DNA of 64,000 nt from Sipunculus nudus (lineage: Eukaryota; Annelida; Sipuncula; Golfingiida; Sipunculidae). The DNA lies in assembly GCA_026874595.1 (NCBI GenBank), contig CM049316.1, positions 3,114,339-3,178,338 of the forward strand. The letters are read 5' to 3'. The first letter of the stretch is position 1. The number at the start of each line of letters is the position of its first letter. Both the position numbers and the translations under genes were made by a program. The notes under the pieces were generated by a model. It was not told the DNA's origin. It was given only the letters and a program-made list of their open reading frames with translations, and made no database searches. This document shows positions 26,502 through 36,870 of the stretch, piece after piece.

Positions 26502-27690
26502 TATATATGATAAAAAATATGATTTAGAAATGAGGCACATGCTGGTTTTGTGTGGTAATAAATATAAGCTGTATTATGAGTTGTTGTTGTTTAGCTTATG
26601 TATGATTTTGATAGTACCTTTGGAGACAGGGAAGAGGATTGATTTCATTTATTTTATTAACAAATGGAGTTCTATTGTCACACAGATTTTGACTTGGCCA
26701 TATAACTTATAAGCAGAACATATATTATAAGAGTTTAACTATTTATTTAAAATTACAAATATTGTCCCAAATATAATTTTTATTAAAAATAATAAGAGAA
26801 TCGTATGATTTCTTAAAATGAAATATAACTGAAATGATTATTAAAATAATATTAAAGAATACATTCATGAATGCATTCATGAATACATTTTGAAAGTATT
26901 TGCACTGGTATTCATATACATACTTTCATTTTTACCTGAATTCCCATTCTTTATGCAAGAAATTTTATAATGGAGTACATATTCATATTTGTATTTAAAA
27001 ACAATTGCAAAGTATTCGCACCATGTCTGGTATTTATTCAGTTTTCACCAAACAATGATGTTGAGAATCCAGAATATACCAAATTCACACATTTAAATAA
27101 TGATCATAAGTACCTGGTTTTATGGCTTTTATTTATATTAAAAAAAATGTAATTTATTCATTTTGGACTAATTTCACATCAATGTACACACTAGACACAG
27201 TAGGAAACTAGATTAATATTATCAACTGCATCTTTGTCTATCACTAATTTCCTTCATATGATCCTTAATAATTAGTAATGAATAATATGATTTACTTTTT
27301 TATCATTAAAATTGAACTTAAAAATACCATAGGTGACTGCATGGTGTTATTAGGAATACGTGACATTCTATCCATTGATAAAAGATTCTTATATCATCAG
27401 TAACTGCAAGTTAATTTCCTGTTATTATAAACTAACAAATTTTTTTTCTATTTTTCTTTAATTTGTTATTAAAAACCAATAAAAATTTATTAATTTATTG
27501 ATTATTGTTATGTTGTTGGTTAAAGCTACTAGATGAGTTGGGTTGGACACCTGGATCAACTGTGGCTGGCTATAAGCTGCCTGGCTGCCCAAGTGTATGC
27601 CTCACCTCAAGCATGCATAATTTGCTGAAAGTTCAACAAGGTCAACATACAGGTGACTCAGGAGGGGCTGTTGAGAGAGCCAAGGCCTGA
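26502..27690. other. Intergenic, no gene seen
   Basis: Very AT-rich. Contains only a short inverted motif, ATTCATGAATGCATTCATGAAT, near 26864-26885. Confidence 0.5.
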
Positions 27691-28310
27691 CATGGTCTCA
27701 TAAAAACATTAATAAAAGCTACAATTTTTGGCCAATTTCTTTCAGCTTTCTAAACTAAAAAGCTGAAATCCTTATGTGTGTATGATGTGAAAATTATTTC
27801 AACAGTGCTCACAGGAAACAAACGTGCCATGATCAAAGTTGGGCAAAATTTAAGGTACTAATTTTAAACTTATACTAATAACTTATAAATTTTGAAAAAT
27901 TCAGAACTAATTTTGGGTATTCAATTGAATCTTGATTAAATAATGTTACATCCCTGACAATAAATCTCTAGCTTCAGCAATCCCCTTGTTAAGGGAGTAA
28001 ATATAATTCTTGATTTTTTACAAAGTGCATTATGTTTGGGCCCATAACTTAAAACAATTACGCAATACTGACATCACTTCTGGCATGTGCATAGAGAATG
28101 TATAGTAAAATATGTATATTATATATGAGTAAAGTCATTTCAGTGGTTTTGATATTAGGCAGTCATAAAGTGTAACAATGGGTTTTTAATGGAAAAATGA
28201 AGTTTTTCATTAATATCTCGAAGGTATTGAGCCCTAGAGACCAAATTCTTGGCATGGTAGGGGATTTGGGAGACATCTAATTGTATGCCAAATTTTAGAA
28301 GAGCTGAGAG
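27690..28310 (+). repeat. Family-A element, copy lacking the hairpin end
   Basis: It shares AAACGTGCCATGATCAAAGTTGGG-type, TTTGGGCCCATAACTT and GGTTTTGATATTAGGCAGTC blocks with the other copies. It breaks off after GGGAGACATCTAA, before the GGAC microsatellite and the hairpin. Confidence 0.75.
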
Positions 28311-28399
28311 CTGAAGCTGGGGAGCTGAGCTCTTGCAAACTGCATAACACTAGCTTGATGTAAACAATATGTTACATGGTGCTTTAAAAATTGAATAAA

Positions 28400-29102
28400 A
28401 TCTAAAGTTTTTGATCAACTGGTTTCAAATTTTTGGTGTTAACAGACAAAATGCTTAAAAAAACATGCTGTGAAAATTAAATCCACAGTACTTACAGAAA
28501 AAAAATGTGCCGTGGTCAAAGTTGGGCAAAATTTAAGGTACCAATTTTTTATTTTTGTTAATATTTTTTAAAATTTAAAAGATTTTGATCTAATTTTGGG
28601 CATACAATTTAATTTTGATTAATTAAAGTTATATTACTGGTAAAAAAGTCCATAGCTTTAACATGTTTTGTGTTAAGCGATCAAAAATTTTTTCAGATTT
28701 TTTACAAAATGCATTATGTTTGGGCCCATAACTTTTTTAAATTATATAATACAGACATAATTTCTTGCATGTACATAGGAACTATATAGAGGAATATTTA
28801 TGGTAAATATGAGGAAAAACAGATGAGTGGTTTTGATATTAGGCAGTCCTGAAGTGTAAAAATAGGTTTTTAATAAAAAATTGAGGTTTTTCCTTAATTT
28901 CTCAAAGGAATGAAGTCGCAATGACCCAGTTTTCGGCTTGGTAGGAGATCTTGGGGACATCTAACATGATGCCGAATTTTGGATTCCTAGGTCTTAAGGT
29001 TTCAAAACATGCCACATCTACAGATGGACGGACGGACAGATGGACGGACGACGGACAATGGACCACGATTATAGCTCAGATGACTTATAGTTAGCTGAGC
29101 TA
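28400..29102 (+). repeat. Family-A element with hairpin end
   Basis: Copy very similar to the right half of 23230-24488, including the GGAC microsatellite (about 29022-29054). The hairpin is at 29072-29102 with one substitution in the inner arm. A family-B block follows directly, so the two families may be parts of one composite element. Confidence 0.8.
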
Positions 29103-30230
29103 ATAAAGGTGTTTCTTTATTGATGGGCCATATATAAATCATGTTTGAAACCCATTTATCAATCCAAGCTGGAATTATCATCCTGGAACCTAATTTTTTA
29201 ACTGATGGCTCCTGTGACCTTCATCTTTGACCTTGTGCCCTCAAAATGGACAGGGGTCTTCCTCTATTGGCTGGTGAACTATATGTGCAAGATTAAAGGT
29301 CTGAGATGAAAAGTTTGGCTGAAAATGCATCAACAATCTTTTTAAAGATGTATCCTGTGACCTTGACCTTTGACCTCGTGACCCCAATATCAATTGGAGT
29401 CTTGCTTTTTTAATGGGACATATATATAAGTCAAGCTTGAAATCCATACATAAAAAAAGCTGGACTTATCATCTGGAAACCAATTTCTTGGCAGATAGCT
29501 CCTATGGCCTTGACCTTTGACCATGTACCCCAAAATTGATATTGATCAGCCAATATTGGCAAGTGAGCTATATGTTCAAGATGGGAAATCTGAGAGTAAA
29601 AGTTTGGCTTAAAATGCATCCACAATATCTTTAAAGATGTGAGTGCAGTGACCTTGACCTTTGACCTCATGACGCTAGAACCTATAGGGTTCTTACTTTA
29701 GTGGTGGGCCATACATAAGTCACATTTGAAATCCATATGGCTATCAACACTGGAGATATCATAAGAGGTGTGTGATTTTCACCAAATATGGAAATATTAA
29801 AGGTTAAGGCCACTCTCATGGTAAAGGTCATGACCTAAATTTAAATAGACCTCATCCCATAACCCATCTCACTAAATATTCATAATATGAAAGAAATCTG
29901 TCCATTAGTTCTTGACTTATAATGCTCACAGTATTGTCAAGTAGCAATTATGGGGGTATTAAAAGCCGTTAAAACAAGAAAAGGATAATAGGTGGCCCCA
30001 CCAGTTTCCGGCATATCACAAGACTATCCAGGATCTTCAGTCACCTTGATTTTTGGACCAGTCCATGCAAGCTTTCTTTAGATATTTAAGAATTTGTGTT
30101 ATTTTCAGCAAAAAATGGACATATTCAAGGTCAAGGTCACTCTCCTAATAAAGGTCATGGCCCAATTTTAAATAGGCTTTGTCTTCTTACCTATATCTAT
30201 ACAAATTTTAAGTTTGAAAAAGATCAGGGA
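29103..30230 (+). repeat. Family-B repeat, tandem units with AGGTCA-type motifs
   Basis: Units of about 290 bp with GATGGGCCATATATAA, GGCTCCTGTGACCTT and GAAAAGTTTGGCTGAAAATG, as at 25.9-26.5 kb. The 19-mer TGACCTTGACCTTTGACCT occurs at 29358-29376 and 29649-29667. Later units are more diverged. Confidence 0.72.
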
Positions 30231-31119
30231 AATATTTTTTTATTTATCCCGCTCACAAGATGTTTCTGAGGCGGTGTTAGCAGAGGCGGTGTTACCGTCG
30301 TGAAACCATAGTATCCAAACTTTGTCTGAGGATACAATAATTTACAATTGGTTTGGATGAAAATCATTTTTAAATTCAAGTTAGAATTATTCAGGTCTTG
30401 ATTCCTATACAAGTTACCTGAAAATGGATGCTTTAACATTATTATCATACATTTTTATTTAAGATTCTAAATTTATATTATTTTTTTTTAATATTTTATT
30501 AAATAAATGTTAAAAAAAGTTATAACTTTATCATATCAACATAGCCATGATTAACACAGCTCTAGCTATACATCACTCAGTGGAAGATGAACACTTAGAT
30601 GAGGCCAACCACTTGTAACATCAAAACATCCAGAATGGAGGGGGAGGGGAGTCTCTGGGTTGCCAGGCATCAGCTCACTTGCTGTTCCTAAATCGCTGAA
30701 GCCCCACAGGTGCACTTTCAAATTAATCTTGCCAGGAATGGTAGGTGATGCTGTTAGATATGGTATGGCTTATTTTAAAGTTTCTGTAACTTGTCCAATT
30801 CAGGGGCAATTACTTTTAAACATCAAATCTGTAGGCCTAAATCCATATGACTCCATGATATGAAAATCAAGTCAAAAGAGCTTCCTGGAGAGAAGTGTAC
30901 CCAGTCCTAATTGGCGGTAATTTTTTTATGTTAGTAAGTTAAAGTTAATGTTTTCTATAATTGTCCAAAAATTTACCTGATCTTCTGCCTAAAGTTAGAT
31001 ATAAACTAACACTATTTATAATATAAAGATGAGATGTACAACACAATAACATTAACAGTTAAAATAACATATAGCAGAACTTTATTCACCGTCCACCTCT
31101 GCACAGTTAAATGTGATAT
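30231..31119. other. Intergenic, no gene seen
   Basis: AT-rich, with no recognised motif. A poly-G and poly-A rich patch lies near 30640. Confidence 0.45.
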
Positions 31120-31782
31120 AGTCTTCTAAAAACTTCAATAAAAGCTACAGTTTTTTTTATCACCTGCTTTCAAATTTTAGATTATGAAAGAGGACATCCT
31201 TATGTCTGCATTCTTTGAAAATTAAATCAACAATGCTTACAAAAATAATTGTGCCATGTTTAAAGTTGCGCAAAATTTAAGGTACTGATTTTACATTAAT
31301 GGCAATAACTTCAAAATTTACAAAATTCTTATATAATTTCTAATAAGCAATTAAATCTAAATTAAATATATATATATGCTTCACAAAGACACTCTAACTT
31401 CAACAGTTACTATATAAAATGGGTAAATATCTTTCCTGATATTTACAACCTTGGTACATTTAATAAAGTTCATAACTTTTAAAAATTATGCTATATTGAA
31501 ATAATTTCTGGCAAGAACATATGAAATATATAAAGAAAAAGTGTGTAACAATAAGTTTTATAAGGAAAAAGGAGGTGTTTCCTTAATATCTCAAAGAAAA
31601 GAAGTCACAGTGACCCAGTTTTCTATTTTGTAGGAGAACCTGGGGACATCTGATTATATATTGAATTTCAGATTCATAAGATGAACAGTTTCAAAACATG
31701 TCAGTTTAACTAAAGACAGATGGACAGCCCATGGACAAAGGATAATTGCAATAGCTCAGTTGACTAATAGTTGGCTGAGCTA
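31120..31782 (+). repeat. Family-A element, diverged copy with hairpin end
   Basis: It shares the AATAAAAGCTACA start, the AAATTAAATCAACAATGCTTAC block and GGGGACATCTGATTATA. It ends in the hairpin at 31752-31782 (TAGCTCAG..CTGAGCTA). The GGAC microsatellite is reduced to GACAGATGGACAG. Confidence 0.75.
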
Positions 31783-32400
31783 AAAATTACCCCGGAAAAG
31801 GTTTGGACATGGACACTGGTACATACTATGATCTGAATGACCTTCGTGCAGATAGACACTAAAAATACAGAAACAGTAAAGGATCTGTTTAAAGTGTATA
31901 TTAAGAGTATATGAGTATGTAAGTATATAAAGACACATCTCACATCCATACCACGGGCTTGCATTGGGGACACTGCCAGGGTAGAGTTAACCTGATTGAA
32001 TAGGACTCTTAAGATAAAAACTCTTTATCTTGAGTCCAATAACAATACAGTGAGAGTTCCTGAGCCTGGCCCTGGCGTATAGATCTGTCACGCATAAATC
32101 AGCTGCGAAATACTGCCTAATGGAACAGTGCAGGCCTAATATACTAGTACGAGGCACTCAGTATGCATTTTATAGTTTCACTGCTGACTATTTTGTTACA
32201 TTGTGTTTAACGGGGCCCACTATGAAGAGTTACGCGCTGGCAGGGGATAACAGTTACACCTTGCAGCAGCCATATTGGATGGGAGACCTCTCGGAAAAAA
32301 TTCCAACCCCACAGAAATATAATTAGAATACTTTTAAACATTATTATTGATTCCCGACTAAGACCATAGAATCCGCTGATACATTGGAAGCATTATGTTT

Positions 32401-32468
32401 TGTCTTAATTTGACATTTACGCTACACCAATTAATGTCTTAATTTGACATTTACGCTACACCAATTAA
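32401..32468. repeat. 34-bp direct duplication
   Basis: Two exact copies of a 34-bp unit beginning TGTCTTAATTTGACATTTAC. Confidence 0.93.
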
Positions 32469-32790
32469 TGATCCCCGCTAGAACTGCCTTCAGACAGGAA
32501 TTTTGCAGGTTGGAAGATCTGAGTGTCTTACTTGTCAAATTAGCATCGGTGTGCATTAGGGTTGAGCATCAAACTTCGAGGATTGATTTTAGCAGTTACA
32601 TCCAATCCCATGTGTGCAGAATCAGCTGTAGTACAGAAAAGTCTTTGCTCTACCAATTAAAATAGATGAATCGTACACCAATAAGTGATATATTGCTTTT
32701 CCAGGCTTTTAAATTACATTAGTCAATTTTCCCAATTTTTTCAAGAATTTCTGGGGGAGCCACTATAGAATGCGGGCTTCACTTCTATTG

Positions 32791-32990
32791 AGGAAAATAT
32801 AAATAAAACTGTCTCCTCTCATTCCCTATTTTAACTCCTACTTTTCCCTGTAGATGTCCCTACACTCAACTCTTCTAACATAAATTATTCAACATCAGAA
32901 GTCACCTGAATCGGGAATCGAACCTACGATATCTAGACTAGGACCCCTAACCGCTACTAAGTGAGCCGTGAAGACGAGATACCAGTGGGT
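32791..32990 (-). repeat. tRNA-derived SINE (family shared with 43121-43322)
   Basis: The reverse complement reads CACTGGTATCTCGTCTTCAC, an A-box-like GCTCACTTAGTAGCGG, a B-box-like GGTTCGATTCC, then AGGTGACTTCTGATGTT, GGGACATCTACAGGGAAA and a TTTATTTATATTTTCC tail. All these blocks recur in the same order at 43121-43322 on the plus strand. Confidence 0.8.
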
Positions 32991-33339
32991 GATAGTTTTG
33001 TTCATTTATATCTGCGATTGAAGCGCCATCTGTTGCGAAAATGGGAAACCATTTACTATTTTAACAGAAAAAATAAGCTTTAGGTGGGGGGGAGCGAATG
33101 TCGAATCACTCACGCACCCCTGGTTAGCAAAGAAGGTTAAGAGGGCGACATAGTTGATTGGGATAGAGAGAAAAAAGGGGTATAGTTTTTTTGGGGGGTT
33201 TTCAGTACATATGTAACAACTATTTTCTGACTCCTGTTTCACTCGTGATATTTGTTCATGTGACATCTTGAACTTGGCTGCGTGGAAGTACCTGAAAGAG
33301 ATTAAATATTAGTACAAATGACATGACATACAAAGAAAG

Positions 33340-33425
33340 TATGCTGGATCGGGTCTCGAACCACTGACCGGAGGCATACAAGTCCAATTGCATAACCACT
33401 ACGCCACACAGAACTCGTTGCAGAA
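33340..33425 (-). repeat. tRNA-like SINE head
   Basis: The reverse complement contains GTGGCGTAGTGGTTATGC (A box) and GTGGTTCGAGACC (B box) at tRNA-like spacing. No acceptor stem or CCA is convincing, so a tRNA-derived repeat is preferred to a functional tRNA gene. Confidence 0.6.
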
Positions 33426-33647
33426 CCGTGGAAAACGGGGGTATTTAAACCTGGATATAAAAATGTGATCACATGGTACACTGTGGGGGTACTACTTCAC
33501 CAGGAGTCATGATCATGTGATCAGCGAATCAACTTTGTAGGAACACCAAATCGATCGCTTGGTGTAACTAGTTGAAATATGAATCAGGAGAGTAAAAGGT
33601 AAAGATGAATGATTGTTTACTTTGGTAATGTGAATGAATATTAGTAA

Positions 33648-33850
33648 ATATTGGGGGGAGACCCACCAAACTCCCCCCCCCCCCCCCCAAGGATATGAAA
33701 ATCAACATGAGTAAATATATAAACATGAAGAGTAATTAGAATGAATATGGGTTATTATGGGGGGGGGGAGACCCCCCCCCCCACCCCCCCAGGATATGAC
33801 AATCAACATGAGTAATGATTGGGGGGAGACCCCCCAACCCCCCCCTTTGG
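33648..33850. repeat. G/C homopolymer foldback repeats
   Basis: Three related units contain TTGGGGGGAGACCCCCC-type inverted G and C runs separated by AGGATATGAAAATCAACATG. Runs reach 17 C near 33672. They could form strong hairpins and may be assembly-sensitive. Confidence 0.8.
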
Positions 33851-35067
33851 GTCCTAGAATTATCTAATAATATCGTATCGAGATGTGATAAATCCAACTG
33901 AGAGTTATGCGAGATTGTGAAGGTGTGAGTTATGCCAAAAGGTGGGGGGTTTCCTGATGACGTATTAAAAAAATAGAGGGAATTATATTTTACGCAACAC
34001 CGTACAGTTGATCATGGCGGACGTAGAAGGATGTTGAAACGACTACATGGAGATCATATATAAAAGATGTATTATGTCATAACCTGTGATTGAGTATAGG
34101 TAAGAAAGTGATATTTGAGTAGTATTATAGGCAGTTATATGTTAGAAAGCGTCCCTTGTTGTGTGACATGGCATAGTCAGCGCTGTATAGGTGCGTGAGT
34201 GATTCGACATTCGGGGACGGGGAACCCAGGTTCCCTTGACCCCTCCTCCTCTAATATAATATACTCCAGTTATGAGCAAAATTGAATACGGGAATTCTCA
34301 GGAAAATAATATGTATAGGCCTTTTTCAGGAAACAATTTATAATGTGACACCCGTTGTGCATAAGGTACCGGCGGAAGGCTGAAGCCCAGTTTCTATAGT
34401 TCTACCATTTCTGGGTTTTACTATGTGCCCGGTTTACCCTACCTGTTGCAGAGTGCCAATAACAATGACTTGGCCAGGGATACTTCAGAGTACCCCAGAA
34501 ACACAACTAATTTTGCACATATTGAACAAAACACCCCTCATCAGCACTATTACTCCACGAGAGGCTCTGCTGTTTAGGAAACCAGAACCAGAGTAGTAGA
34601 GTACTGCCTGTAGCCAGGGTATTGACCACTGAGGATTGTTTGACAGTTGATAGCTGTCAAACTATAATGTCTTTTATTAAAATCAACGGTGTTGCATTCA
34701 GAAATATACACGTCGAACAGCTGTACGTCTGAGTTATTTAACGTTGCCTTACCTATCTGCAGGCTTACGAGCCGAAGTCCCTTCTAGAATTGATTTTATT
34801 TCACGGTCATTCATTCATGTTCGATTCTTGTTGACAGTTTCTGTCTCCTCACCCAGCGTCCTCTGGCGAGTAACCGAGACACGGTGTCACAGAAAATGTT
34901 ACATGTGCGAAGAAATTCCGAAGAAAAGATTTCTGATACCATATTGGTTAAACGTTAAACAAAATATTGAAATTAAAAGAGTTTCAACACTGCTGCTAAA
35001 AAAGGTTGTACCAGAATGCTCTAAACGAATGGAAAAAAATTAATGTAATATTTGTTTAAATTACAGA

Positions 35068-35435
35068 ATGTTTAAAAATGAACTAAACATTGAGAATTAC
35101 TTACTTTTTGTGTACTACCAAAATCAATTAAAACTGCATTGTGTAAATTCAGACTGAGTAGCCATGAATTACCAGTTCATAAGGGTCGATTATATAATGT
35201 TATAATGATAAAATGATATAAATGCCAGAGAATATGTGAATTATGCAATGTGATAGCTAATGAATTTCATTATTTATTTGAATGTAAGAAATAATTAAGT
35301 TTCTTCAGGAAAGGAAAGAATTTATTTCAGCAATGTAAACTTATTAAATATGAGCAACTCATGTCTATCACTTATTATATAAGGAAACTCTGTAAATTGG
35401 CTAAATTTGTAAAAAAAATGGATAAAATTCACTGA
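35068..35435 (+). pseudogene. Degenerate C-terminal end of a non-LTR retrotransposon polyprotein
   Basis: Broken frames give, in order, FKNELNIENYLLF, then (after a frame change near 35133) TALCKFRLSSHELPVHKGRLYN. After a stop and shift comes RICELCNVIANEFHYLFECKK, then a basic tail. RLSSH..(E/K)GR and RICxLCN..DE(F/Y)H(F/Y)L(F/M)xC are the usual signature at the C-terminus of LINE-type ORF2 proteins. At least two frame breaks and internal stops make it a relic. The reverse transcriptase domain is not visible upstream. Confidence 0.7.
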
Positions 35436-35925
35436 TTATTTAGTTGTATGTATACATATATGTATTGTTTATTGTTCAATTTCTTATACAATTTTTTATG
35501 CATTGTCTCGCACAAATCTGGTAAATTATTTTTTTATGATACCATTGTAATTATTAAGGATTTAATTATTTAAATTTCTTTTACATTCATTTACACGAGT
35601 ATAGTTATATGACGTATGGTTATTTTTTTATTTTCAAGTCAACTAAGGGCAACTATAATCATGAAATAATGTTTCCTCTGTTAATCTATATGAAAGATTA
35701 TATGTCTTTCATGAGTCTTTAGTGTAATGAAGTAATGAGTTCTGAGTAGTGATACAATCCAACACCGAATTCTCCAATTGATGAAGGCCCTGGCATATAA
35801 ATTTAATTATGTGTAAATTCAACTGTTAATTGTATGATTAATGAATTTTCAATTGATTTTTGTGATAATGAACAAAGGTAGAGGGCTTGCTGGTTTAAAA
35901 AACACACAAACAAAAATTAATGTTC

Positions 35926-35949
35926 CACACACACACACACACACACACA
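35926..35949. repeat. (CA)n microsatellite
   Basis: Uninterrupted CACACA run of about 12 units. Confidence 0.9.
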
Positions 35950-36149
35950 AATAAATTTCCTATGGTTTCGGGAACACTGATCTAAAAATTTTTAGCGAGA
36001 ATATGGTCGCTGTTTTTTCTCAGATGGTTCTTCTGAACGGAGTAAGTCTCACATGCAGTCGCGTCCTCTTCCTGAAGGAGCCCGGGAACAAGTCTACCCC
36101 TTTCGCCCTAGACTAGTGTCTCGCGCTATTTAGGACTATTTAACATAAT

Positions 36150-36735
36150 AACGCCGGGTACCAGTCTACTGCCCTTCATTGGGAACGGTAGACCGGTACT
36201 CCGCTCTATTATGGCACCGCTGCTCTAAGCCAATCATAGAGACGGGCGTAAAACGCCATTTTCAGTACTCCCGGCAGACTGGTTCCAACTCAAGTATGTA
36301 TTACATATGATTAAAATAAGCATTTCGTTTGCTCAGAGAAGTTGCTTAAAGTTGGCTGTACATTTCGTGTGACATTTATGATTAGATTAATAGATATTGA
36401 TTATAAACCAATGCCACGTACCGTGGAATATCAAAGACTCAGTATATCGTATCATCTACACATCCATCGGTCAATTTTTGTGCAGCAACTCGTTTTTCAA
36501 TATTTGGAAAATATAAATAACTAAAGAAAGTAATTTTATAAGAAATCTTCACGGATAACAAGCCAGGATCGCGTAAACGTCCATGACAATTGGTATGAGC
36601 GTACAGACTGGAGTTGGAACCAGTCTACAGGTAAGTCAGGAGTTGCAACTGGGCGTACTTAAGATGGCGTTGTACGCCTGTCTCTATGCTTGGCTGAGGG
36701 CCATAATAGAGCAGGATACCAGTCTAAGGGATCGG
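36150..36735. repeat. Imperfect inverted repeat (foldback) just upstream of the chromodomain gene
   Basis: The left arm (about 36150-36296) contains TACCAGTCTAC, GCTCTATTATGGC, CATAGAGACGGGCGTAAAACG and AGACTGGTTCCAACTC. The reverse complement of the right arm (about 36590-36735) has TACCAGTCTAAG-type, GCTCTATTATGGC, CATAGAGACAGGCGTACAACG and AGACTGGTTCCAACTC in the same order. The spacer is about 290 bp. It ends about 100 bp before the start codon at 36832. Confidence 0.75.
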
Positions 36736-36831
36736 GTCATTTTTCCAAGTCTGGTGCATCATGGGAAGGCCAGTATTTCAAATCTTACGAGGGTTGCATG
36801 TTTACAAATTCCGCCCGCGCTCAGTGCTAAA

Positions 36832-36870
36832 ATGGCAAGCAGTGGCTCCGAAAGTGACACCACTTTTGAG
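36832..36870 (+). CDS. Chromodomain-TM gene exon 1 (start codon)
   Basis: ATG in the context AAAATGG begins 13 codons, MASSGSESDTTFE, followed by a GTATAT donor. TFE supplies the first cage aromatic (F12) and joins in phase 0 to VDRIL of the next exon, completing the usual chromodomain beta-1 strand. The frame is also open upstream, but the Kozak match and the acidic/serine start favour this ATG. Confidence 0.72.

Larger units (their letters stand above)
31783..36149. other. Intergenic region holding SINEs, G/C foldbacks and a LINE relic
   Basis: Apart from the elements listed separately, the region has only a CA microsatellite (35926-35949). The 99-codon open frame at 34744-35043 just upstream of the LINE relic has no recognised motif. 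Confidence 0.5.
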
